From NCBI GenBank assembly GCA_046304235.1, contig JBKCEW010000004.1, positions 1 through 64,000 of the forward strand: a DNA stretch of 64,000 bases, given 5' to 3'. Origin of the DNA: CANHVK01 sp046304235 (GTDB lineage: Bacteria; Bacteroidota; Bacteroidia; Flavobacteriales_D; Crocinitomicaceae). Below the pieces are notes generated by a model. It worked only from the letters and a program-made list of their open reading frames with translations, made no database searches and was not told where the DNA came from. The position numbers and the translations under genes were made by a program. Below are positions 26,098 through 33,219 of the stretch, in pieces (the first letter of the stretch is position 1; every line of letters starts with the position of its first letter).

Positions 26098-26385
26098 TTA
26101 TTTTTTAAATTTCGGCCATTGATTATAGCCAATTTCAGGATTATTTGATTCAAATTGTTTGATGAATTGTATCTCTATCTGATTGATTTCTTTATCCGAA
26201 AGATTACTTGATTCAAATAATATTTCTTTTGTAATTGTAAATGATTTTCGTTGTTCTGAATTAAAGTCTTTCTCAATTAACTTACTATCAGCACTGCCGA
26301 AATAATTTATACTATCCGTTAAATCTTTACCAATATAGATTTTGTTATTGGGGTAAGTAATCTTATATATTACTTTATTTTTCAT
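26098..26385 (-). CDS. Small GIY-YIG nuclease-family protein
   Basis: A 95-residue protein starting at ATG 26385 (MKNKVIYKITYPNNKIYIGK); the longer frame upstream overlaps the previous gene more and lacks sense. VIYKITYPNNKIYIGKDLTD is a GIY-YIG-like core, with an ending EIGYNQWPKFKK typical of a small stand-alone group. It overlaps the stop of the TPR/peptidase gene by 11 bases and lies 10 bases before the MazG-type gene, so it belongs to the same operon. Whether it is catalytic is unclear. Confidence 0.7.
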   Translation of the reverse strand: MKNKVIYKITYPNNKIYIGKDLTDSINYFGSADSKLIEKDFNSEQRKSFTITKEILFESSNLSDKEINQIEIQFIKQFESNNPEIGYNQWPKFKK

Positions 26386-28357
26386 TATTTTTTTGAATGA
26401 AAGACAAAGCAATTTTATACTCTTCATCAAATGGTAATTGTAATTCAGATAACATATCAGGTATCGCAATAGCCCAACTTACATAGTAATAAGCCAAAAT
26501 ATGATATCCAGAGAATGTTTTGTTTTTAATTTTTGAAATACGATAATTATTTTTTTCAGGTGAAAAACCTTGAGTTCCTTGCATTGCAATTTCAAGAGCA
26601 ATCTCTTTAACCTCATTTTTTGATATTGAATTAAAATACTCAAGAGCATCGACCATAAACATAGCTACAGCCATATTTACACCTATTGCTTCTTGATTTT
26701 TAAAAAAAACCTCGACTTCTTTTTCTATCTCAGGGTCAGGAATATTTATTCCATAAGGGTCATTTTCAATAGACTCTAAAATTGAATTTAAATCAGAATT
26801 TTTTAATTGATAACTTGATTCAGCTACTAATTCAAAATATTCATTTATTTTCAAGTCTTCAGACCAATTTTTGATTAATTCATATTCTTCACCTGGTTGT
26901 TTATCTTGACTGTATTCTAAATACTCATTATACAACTCATTAGCTTGATTTAATTCACTTGTTGTTGCTTTATAAAAACTGATAAAATCTATCCCAAATA
27001 AGTCTTTAAATTGCAAAGCACCTATTATATTGTAAATCTTACTTTTTGATAAAATTGATTTTGGTGAAAGCTCAACTATTTTATCGTTGGTTACTGCTTG
27101 TATTCCCTCTTCGATTAAATTCAATAAGGAAATGAATTGAAAAGGTTTTAATTCATTAAAATTTTTGAATAAAAAATCTTCTATGAATAAATCAATCGGT
27201 GCATTAAAAATCTGTCTATTTATACCGTGAAATAACTCATTGCTATATTTTGAAATACTTTCATCTGGAATACCTAATTTCTCTAATTTTTGTAAATCAC
27301 TTTTGATACTTTTCAAAAATATATTTTGATGACTTTGATTAGAAATAAAAAGCATATTAGCATCTATTTGTCTTGCCTTAGTAGCAAAATCTAAATGCAC
27401 TAATTCATGCATTATTAAATGTTCTACCGCTTTATAACTTGGCTTATATTTTACTAAATGCTTTTCACGATTATAATTTTCAGCAAATTCAAATTTTGCA
27501 GCAGTCTTAATTTCATCATCTTTAATTATTTCGATTAATTTATCACAATCAAATTCTAATTTACTTTTATAATTATTAATCAAATTAGAAACATCTGTTG
27601 TATCCATGATTTTTTTAGCAATATCAGTTGTGTGATTGAACGCATTACTAAAAAATCCGTCTCTAACATTACAAAACTTTAAAGTGTTTAAACCAAATTC
27701 AAAAGATGCAACTAAATCACCTTCCATTTCATAAGTTAGACTTAATGCATAATGAGTATTAGGGTATTTATTATCTATTTTTAGTGCTTGATTGAAGTAC
27801 AACTTAGCTTCTTCAGTTTTCCCTTGTTGCATAAGATTTGCTCCAATATTATTAATTGTAATATTGTCGTTTGGATTAACTGCTAATGCTTGGTCATAAT
27901 ATTTCATCGCTGTAGGAATATCTGACTTGAATTTTGAAAAGATATTTCCCATCATTAGCAGTGCCCAACCATTTCTTGAATCCCATCTTAGCGAATCAAT
28001 TAAACAATTAATTGCTTCATCTTGATTACCTTCTTCAGAATATATTTGCCCCATTATTCTATGATATTCAGAATTTGTGGGATTAACTTTTATTAATGAA
28101 CTTAGTATAGGTTTTGCTTCTTGGAAGTTACCTTTTTCACATAAGGTTACAGTTTTTCTAAATTCAACTTCTTGATTAATAATTGAATTAACATCAATTT
28201 CAATTGTTACCCAATTATCTTTAATCGTTACGTTAGGTGTAAATGGGCCATATTTATAATACTCTTTTAAAGTATTAATTATCAAATCATTACCCCCCCC
28301 CGTTAATTCAGGGAAAATTGTAAATAAAAACTCGTCTATTTTATGCGAAATAATCAT
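26375..28357 (-). CDS. TPR protein with HExxH metallopeptidase motif, candidate phase-variable
   Basis: A 660-residue protein, first of the four-gene run. Residues about 66-225 contain four TPR-like repeats (for example AINCLIDSLRWDSRNGWALL and AMKYYDQALAVNPNDNITIN). At residues 317-321 it has HELVH in LIMHELVHLDFA, a zinc-metallopeptidase signature. The remainder is helical. No signal peptide is seen, so it should be cytoplasmic. A G9 tract at codons 19-22 sets the frame: one G more or fewer gives a stop within one to four codons. A -7 box (TATATTTG, 28379-28386) lies 21 bases before the ATG. Function unknown. Confidence 0.75.
   Translation of the reverse strand: MIISHKIDEFLFTIFPELTGGGNDLIINTLKEYYKYGPFTPNVTIKDNWVTIEIDVNSIINQEVEFRKTVTLCEKGNFQEAKPILSSLIKVNPTNSEYHRIMGQIYSEEGNQDEAINCLIDSLRWDSRNGWALLMMGNIFSKFKSDIPTAMKYYDQALAVNPNDNITINNIGANLMQQGKTEEAKLYFNQALKIDNKYPNTHYALSLTYEMEGDLVASFEFGLNTLKFCNVRDGFFSNAFNHTTDIAKKIMDTTDVSNLINNYKSKLEFDCDKLIEIIKDDEIKTAAKFEFAENYNREKHLVKYKPSYKAVEHLIMHELVHLDFATKARQIDANMLFISNQSHQNIFLKSIKSDLQKLEKLGIPDESISKYSNELFHGINRQIFNAPIDLFIEDFLFKNFNELKPFQFISLLNLIEEGIQAVTNDKIVELSPKSILSKSKIYNIIGALQFKDLFGIDFISFYKATTSELNQANELYNEYLEYSQDKQPGEEYELIKNWSEDLKINEYFELVAESSYQLKNSDLNSILESIENDPYGINIPDPEIEKEVEVFFKNQEAIGVNMAVAMFMVDALEYFNSISKNEVKEIALEIAMQGTQGFSPEKNNYRISKIKNKTFSGYHILAYYYVSWAIAIPDMLSELQLPFDEEYKIALSFIQKNNEK
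28293..28301. repeat. Homopolymeric tract C9 (G9 in the gene), candidate phase-variation site
   Basis: Nine consecutive C on the plus strand, which is G9 in the coding strand of the TPR/HExxH gene, about 56 bases after its ATG. Such a tract is striking in this AT-rich sequence. Confidence 0.8.
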
Positions 28358-28378
28358 TTATTGAAAATTGAATATGTA

Positions 28379-28386
28379 CAAATATA
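28379..28386 (-). promoter_or_regulatory. -7 box (TATATTTG) of the island operon
   Basis: An exact TAnnTTTG match 21 bases before the ATG at 28357. A small inverted repeat (TTCAA-GAA-TTGAA, 28391-28403) directly upstream could be an operator. Confidence 0.5.
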
Positions 28387-28402
28387 ACTATTCAAGAATT
28401 GA

Positions 28403-28480
28403 ATGAAAATAAGCACGATGTTAAAAATCGCTCGTGCTTTGGAAGTTGAAATTGGTGAGTTGTTTGAGGGGATAAAATGA
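28403..28480 (+). pseudogene. C-terminal remnant of an XRE-family HTH regulator
   Basis: Twenty-five codons read MKISTMLKIARALEVEIGEL and end FEGIK-stop. This is the typical last helix pair of a Cro/CI-type (XRE) regulator (...STLLKIARALEVEIGELF). The N-terminal HTH part is not present upstream, where a TGA directly precedes. The surrounding gap 28358-28635 has no other gene I can support. Confidence 0.6.
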
Positions 28481-28635
28481 AGAGGTAATTGATAAAAGTA
28501 CTGTTACTTCTTCAATTTTTTGAAGTTCTATATTTTCTCCAAATAATTTATTTTTTGCGACTTTGTTTTTTTGCCATTTTATCCAAATCAGCAAGGGATT
28601 TAAAATGCTTTATATGAATAACTTATATTTTAATT

Positions 28636-29667
28636 TCATTTATTAGTAGGCGGCAAATTTTTTATCATTTTATCAAAATCACTTTCAAATAAGCGATCTT
28701 GAATGACTCTGTATTTCTCAAACTCTGTTTCGGCATGGGCTTTGGCAATTTCTGAAGTTACTTTTCCTGCGTCTTGTAAAACTGCTCTATCTGTCGCTTC
28801 AATAAATCTATTTAGGCGGTTTTCCCAATCTTCCATAGTCATTGGAATTTGTCTTGTAGCCATATCTTCTGCTAAATCTAAATAGGCAGAAACCAATCGT
28901 TGGAGTTGTTGCATTTCTTTTTCTGTCAGATAATTTTTGGCTACTGACACATCAAATTTTTGAATTTTCCCTTTTGGAGCATCTTTCCAAGTGGTAAGTC
29001 CCATATTTTCGCTCTGGTGATTAGCACGGTTTATTACAAGTTCGGCTGCGGTATTACCATGTATTGCCCAATGTAATTTGTTTTGTACGGTAGCAAAAAA
29101 TCGTTGTGTAGAAGTAGCATTTAAATCATAATCAATAGCAGTAGCATAAATATCTGTAATTTTCTGATAAAACTTACGCTCACTTAAACGTATTTCTCTT
29201 ATTCGTTGGAGCTGTTCTTCGAAGTATTTTTTGCCAAGAATAGAACCGTCATTTTTCAAACGTTCATCATCCATCGCAAACCCTTTAATGGTAAATTCCT
29301 GTACTATTTGAGTTGCCCATTTTCTAAACTGTACCGCTCGTTCCGAATTTACTTTGTAACCTACGGCAATGATCGCAGAAAGATTGTAATGCTGTGTATC
29401 ATAGTTTTTGCCATCATTTGCAGTTATTCGAAATTTTCGAATAACTGAATTTTCTTCTAACTCATTATCTGAGAATATTTTCTTTAGATGGTAATTAATG
29501 GTATGGGTTTCAATACTGTAAAGTGTAGCCATCATTTTTTGCGATAGCCAAATGTTTTCATCCGCATAAATTACTTCTACACTACTTTGCCCAGTTGCAC
29601 TGATAAAAGTAAGATATTCCGCTGCAGAAGATCGTATTATGTCTTTCATTGAGTTCTTGTTGTTCAT
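28636..29667 (-). CDS. RhuM-family (virulence-associated) protein
   Basis: A 343-residue protein of the full RhuM length. It has the N-terminal KilA-N/Bro-N-like DNA-binding region (VEVIYADENIWLSQKMMATL), then HYNLSAIIAVGYKVNSERAV followed by QFRKWATQ, the family's most conserved block, and a helical C-terminal half. RhuM proteins often sit in genomic islands and near restriction-modification loci; their biochemical role is not established. Here it borders the accessory island next to mnmE. Confidence 0.88.
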   Translation of the reverse strand: MNNKNSMKDIIRSSAAEYLTFISATGQSSVEVIYADENIWLSQKMMATLYSIETHTINYHLKKIFSDNELEENSVIRKFRITANDGKNYDTQHYNLSAIIAVGYKVNSERAVQFRKWATQIVQEFTIKGFAMDDERLKNDGSILGKKYFEEQLQRIREIRLSERKFYQKITDIYATAIDYDLNATSTQRFFATVQNKLHWAIHGNTAAELVINRANHQSENMGLTTWKDAPKGKIQKFDVSVAKNYLTEKEMQQLQRLVSAYLDLAEDMATRQIPMTMEDWENRLNRFIEATDRAVLQDAGKVTSEIAKAHAETEFEKYRVIQDRLFESDFDKMIKNLPPTNK

Positions 29668-29791
29668 CCTACAATTTAATTTACTATGGAATCATTGTCT
29701 ATCAGGTGTTTTTCTGAAAAATCTTCCTTAATTTTTACATCTTGAATATAAAGGCAAAACCAAATTTAGCATTGAATCAGTATTATTTCAA

Positions 29792-31174
29792 TTACTTTCC
29801 AATACAAAACTTACTAAATATATTCCCCAACAAATCATCCGTGCTAATATCTCCCGTGATGCTTCCCAAGTGGAACATTGCTTGACGAATATCCATCGCA
29901 ACAAAGTCACCCGTGATACCTGTTTCAAGACCGTAATTTGCTTTTTCTAAAGCTTCTGCGGTTTTTTGAAGTTCGTCTACGTGACGTGCATTGGATACGA
30001 TTATGTCTTGTTGTAAGTCAACACCGTGCGTAATTTGGTCTACCATCCATGTGGTAAGGTTTTCTACTCCTTCACCTGTTAAAGCGCTGAGGTACAAATG
30101 AGGTACAAAGGCAGGCGCTGTTTGTTTGGAAACATCCGATTTATTGATGATCAGGACTATTTTCTTTTCTGGAAATTCTGCTTGTAAGGTTTCAGCCCAA
30201 TTTGCTACTTCAGAAATAGAATCTGTTGTTGCATCGGCTAATAGTAGCACCAATTGTGCCTGTTGTATTTTTTGTTTTGAACGCTCAATTCCAATCGCTT
30301 CGATTTTATCAGCGTCAGAGTCGCTTAATCCTTCTCGAATTCCTGCAGTATCAATCAAACGGAATAAGATCCCATCGATGTTTAAGGTTTCTTCAATTAC
30401 GTCGCGTGTCGTTCCTGCGATGTTACTTACAATCGCACGTTCTTCGCCTAACAATTGATTTAACAAGGTACTTTTCCCTGTATTCGGCGCTCCTACAATC
30501 GCTACGGGAACCCCATTTTTCAAGGCATTCCCCAATTCAAAGGAGCGTATTAATTTTTGAATGTATGCCAAGACTTCTTGTACCAAGGCTTTCAATTCCG
30601 TACGATCGGCAAATTCTACATCTTCTTCAGCAAAATCTAATTCCAATTCAACCAAACTTGCAAAGTGAATCAACTTTTCACGTAAATCACGCAATTCATT
30701 CGAAAACGAACCGCGCATTTGGTTCATCGCCATCTGGTGTGCTCTTTTCGATTGAGAAGAAATCAAATCTGCTACGGCTTCCGCCTGCGATAAATCCATC
30801 TTTCCATTCATAAAAGCACGCATCGTAAACTCTCCAGGTTCCGCCATACGACAACCATTGGCAGTTAACAATTGTAGAATCTGTTGCTGTATATACACCG
30901 AACCATGACAAGCAATTTCAACGGTTTGTTCACCCGTAAAACTCTTTCCTTCGTGTAAAACGGTCAATAACACCTCATCGATAATTTCTTCGCCTTTGCG
31001 AATACGTCCAAAATGAGCAGTATGCGTTCCCACCTTTGATAAATCTTTCGAAAAAACAGTGGACACAATTTCAAACGCATTCTTGCCTGATATACGAATT
31101 ACTGCTATCGCTCCTATTCCATTCGCTGTCGAAAGCGCACAAATTGTATCGTTGTTTTTTGTAAAAGTGTTCAT
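29792..31174 (-). CDS. mnmE: tRNA modification GTPase MnmE
   Basis: With MnmG it installs the carboxymethylaminomethyl group on U34 of certain tRNAs. It has 460 residues: an N-terminal formyl-THF-binding domain (DTICALSTANGIGAIAVIR), a helical domain and an inserted G domain (G1 GAPNTGKST, G2 GTTRDVIEE, G3 DTAGIRE, G4 NKSD), and the C-terminal FCIGK with the conserved cysteine (C-[IV]-G-K). It lies between the accessory island and a C-rich repeat. Confidence 0.97.
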   Translation of the reverse strand: MNTFTKNNDTICALSTANGIGAIAVIRISGKNAFEIVSTVFSKDLSKVGTHTAHFGRIRKGEEIIDEVLLTVLHEGKSFTGEQTVEIACHGSVYIQQQILQLLTANGCRMAEPGEFTMRAFMNGKMDLSQAEAVADLISSQSKRAHQMAMNQMRGSFSNELRDLREKLIHFASLVELELDFAEEDVEFADRTELKALVQEVLAYIQKLIRSFELGNALKNGVPVAIVGAPNTGKSTLLNQLLGEERAIVSNIAGTTRDVIEETLNIDGILFRLIDTAGIREGLSDSDADKIEAIGIERSKQKIQQAQLVLLLADATTDSISEVANWAETLQAEFPEKKIVLIINKSDVSKQTAPAFVPHLYLSALTGEGVENLTTWMVDQITHGVDLQQDIIVSNARHVDELQKTAEALEKANYGLETGITGDFVAMDIRQAMFHLGSITGDISTDDLLGNIFSKFCIGK

Positions 31175-31190
31175 AGTGTTTATTTAGAAA

Positions 31191-31224
31191 AGTCCTCCCC
31201 CTTGATCCCCCTCCAAAGGGGGAA
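31191..31224. repeat. C-rich intergenic repeat, copy 1
   Basis: AGTCCTCCCCCTTGATCCCC followed by CTCCAAAGGGGG. It matches copy 2 at 31603-31637 at nearly every position. The CCCCCTCC-AAA-GGGGG part can fold into a hairpin. It lies 4 bases beyond the stop of the truncated haemoglobin gene. Confidence 0.8.
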
Positions 31225-31228
31225 AAAA

Positions 31229-31579
31229 TTACTTTACCCCTGTTTTATTTTGTATCGTCCACGCAATCAATGTCGCACGTTGTTTCGCCATTTCTGCTTT
31301 TTCACCAGCAAACAATTCGTCTAATGTTCTATGAAATAATTCTACCCAACGGTCAAAATGCGCTTTAGACAAATGCATGTGCATGTGTTTGTCTGTTACG
31401 TTTGTCGTATATCCCGGTTCATCTAATAACACAAATGACCAAAAATGAACCATCTTTGGCATATGTACCTCAAAATCCAAACGCGCAAAAAAAGGTGCTA
31501 ATTCAGCATCTTGCAATACCCTTCCGTAAAAAGTATCTACTAGATTTTCAACGTCTTGTTTTGAGGTGATGTCGTTCAT
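31229..31579 (-). CDS. Group III truncated haemoglobin
   Basis: A 116-residue 2-over-2 globin that should bind haem in the cytoplasm; the physiological role of group III proteins is uncertain. The group III pattern is visible: FYGRVLQDAELAPFF, a heme-contact MPKMVHFWSFVLL, and HMHMHLSKAHFDRWVELF, which includes the probable proximal histidine. The gene lies between two copies of a C-rich repeat, downstream of asd and the gamma-carbonic anhydrase gene in the same direction. Confidence 0.9.
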   Translation of the reverse strand: MNDITSKQDVENLVDTFYGRVLQDAELAPFFARLDFEVHMPKMVHFWSFVLLDEPGYTTNVTDKHMHMHLSKAHFDRWVELFHRTLDELFAGEKAEMAKQRATLIAWTIQNKTGVK

Positions 31580-31602
31580 AATGATAAAGAAGTTAATGAT
31601 TT

Positions 31603-31637
31603 AGTCCTCCCCCTTAATCCCCCTCCGAAGGGGGAAA
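31603..31637. repeat. C-rich intergenic repeat, copy 2
   Basis: AGTCCTCCCCCTTAATCCCC followed by CTCCGAAGGGGGA, nearly the same as copy 1 and also directly beyond a stop codon (that of the gamma-carbonic anhydrase gene). Similar C-rich elements are, from memory, dispersed in some Bacteroidota genomes. Confidence 0.8.
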
Positions 31638-32150
31638 TTATTTAAACCAACTAGCATATTTCACATAGTTATCGGCAATACGTTGTACCTCCCCTTTGAA
31701 TAATTCTGGTGTCAACGTTTTTACTTTTTTAGCAGGAACTCCAGCATACACACTCCAAGATTCAACACGGGTACCTTCAAGTAAAACTGCCCCAGCGGCA
31801 ATAATACAATTCGATTCGATATAACAATTATCCATCACGATAGAACCCATTCCAATCAACACATTATCCTCAACGGTACAACCGTGTACCAAGGCATTGT
31901 GTCCTACCGAAACATTGTTTCCTAAATTGGTTTTCGTTTTTTCATACGTTGCGTGAATGACAGCACCATCTTGAATATTTACTTTATTACCAAACTTAAT
32001 GGAATTCACATCGCCACGTACAACGGCAGAAAACCACACCGAACATTGGTCACCCATTTCTACATCTCCCACAATGGTTGCATTTTCAGCAAACCAACAA
32101 TCTTCCCCGTGTTTCGGAGTAAATCCCCTACATTCTTTGATTAAAGCCAT
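31638..32150 (-). CDS. Gamma-carbonic anhydrase family protein (left-handed beta-helix)
   Basis: A 170-residue hexapeptide-repeat trimer-type protein. The zinc ligands of the gamma class are in place (His in GAVIHATYE; VGHNALVHG). The N-terminal CWFAENATIVGDVEMGDQCS and VVRGDVNSIKFG are family signatures. YrdA-like members are often without measurable activity, so catalysis is not certain. It follows asd by 2 bases on the same strand. Confidence 0.9.
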   Translation of the reverse strand: MALIKECRGFTPKHGEDCWFAENATIVGDVEMGDQCSVWFSAVVRGDVNSIKFGNKVNIQDGAVIHATYEKTKTNLGNNVSVGHNALVHGCTVEDNVLIGMGSIVMDNCYIESNCIIAAGAVLLEGTRVESWSVYAGVPAKKVKTLTPELFKGEVQRIADNYVKYASWFK

Positions 32151-32152
32151 TA

Positions 32153-33157
32153 TTATGCGATTGATTCTACTTTTAAAATTCCTTTTTTCACTAATAATTG
32201 TGCGATTTGCACTGCATTCGTTGCAGCACCTTTGCGTAAATTATCCGAAACAATCCACAAATTCAACGTATTCGGATTTGTTTCATCTCGACGAATACGA
32301 CCTACAAATACATCGTCTTTCGCCTCTGCATATTTAGGCATAGGATAAGAGTTTGTCGTTGGGTCATCTTTCAGGGTAACTCCTGGAGTTTCGTGTAAAA
32401 TTTTACGAACTTCCGCTAAATCGAAATCATTTTCAAATTCGATATTCACCGCCTCTGAATGTCCTCCAACCACTGGTACACGCACCGCAGTGGCAGTAAC
32501 ATTGATTGCAGGATCCAAAATTTTCTTTGGCTCATTCATCAATTTCATTTCTTCTTTGGTGTAACCGTTATCTAAAAATGTATCACAATGCGGAATACAG
32601 TTTTTGTCAATCGGATAATGATATGCCATATCTCCAGTAATTCCATCACGTTCGTTTTCCATTTGCTTTACAGCCTTCACACCTGTACCTGTAATGGATT
32701 GATACGTTGATACGATAACACGTTTCACTTTGTATTTTTTATGCAACGGAGCAAGTACCATCACCATTTGAATTGTACTACAATTTGGATTGGCAATAAT
32801 GAAATCAGCAGCAGTTAATTCATCCCCATTAATTTCAGGAACCACCAATTTTTTTGTTGGGTCCATTCTCCAAGCAGAACTGTTGTCAATTACATACGTT
32901 CCAACTTCGGCAAACTTTGGTGCCCATTCCAACGAAGTGTCTCCACCTGCAGAAAAAATAGCCACATCTGGTTTCATTGAAACAGCAGTTTCTAAACCTA
33001 CAACCTTAAACGATTGCGATCCAAACGAAATTTCTTGTCCTACCGACTTTTCAGAAGCCACAGGTATTAACTCTGTAATTGGGAAATTTTGTTCACGCAA
33101 CACGGTAAGCATCACATTACCAACCATACCTGTTGCACCTACTACTGCTACTTTCAT
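32153..33157 (-). CDS. asd: Aspartate-semialdehyde dehydrogenase
   Basis: It reduces aspartyl phosphate to the semialdehyde, the step after LysC. The chosen ATG at 33157 gives MKVAVVGATGMVGNVMLTVL with the NADP-binding GxTGxVG at the very start (334 residues); the longer frame from 33205 has no plausible function. The catalytic Cys lies in ANPNCSTIQMV and the His in GGHSEAVNI. Its -7 box is back to back with that of the divergent gene. Confidence 0.96.
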   Translation of the reverse strand: MKVAVVGATGMVGNVMLTVLREQNFPITELIPVASEKSVGQEISFGSQSFKVVGLETAVSMKPDVAIFSAGGDTSLEWAPKFAEVGTYVIDNSSAWRMDPTKKLVVPEINGDELTAADFIIANPNCSTIQMVMVLAPLHKKYKVKRVIVSTYQSITGTGVKAVKQMENERDGITGDMAYHYPIDKNCIPHCDTFLDNGYTKEEMKLMNEPKKILDPAINVTATAVRVPVVGGHSEAVNIEFENDFDLAEVRKILHETPGVTLKDDPTTNSYPMPKYAEAKDDVFVGRIRRDETNPNTLNLWIVSDNLRKGAATNAVQIAQLLVKKGILKVESIA

Positions 33158-33181
33158 TTTTAAACATTTAGATGTACTAAC

Positions 33182-33198
33182 CAAAATTACTATTTTTG
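33182..33198. promoter_or_regulatory. Back-to-back -7 boxes of asd (-) and the lamin-tail gene (+)
   Basis: TAATTTTG on the minus strand (33182-33189) and TATTTTTG on the plus strand (33191-33198), both exact TAnnTTTG matches, separated by one base. Neither has a clear -33 TTG. Confidence 0.5.
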
Positions 33199-33219
33199 AA
33201 CGCACTTAACACACTCTTA

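Noticed and set aside
28481..28635. Short minus-strand frame (HFKSLADLDKMAKKQSRKK) between RhuM and the XRE remnant
   Set aside because: It lacks a start codon and a recognisable family; it may be a fragment but is too short to call.
30126..30813. Plus-strand frames of 110 and 195 codons inside mnmE
   Set aside because: They are antisense to a complete mnmE, and their composition is a mirror of its codons.
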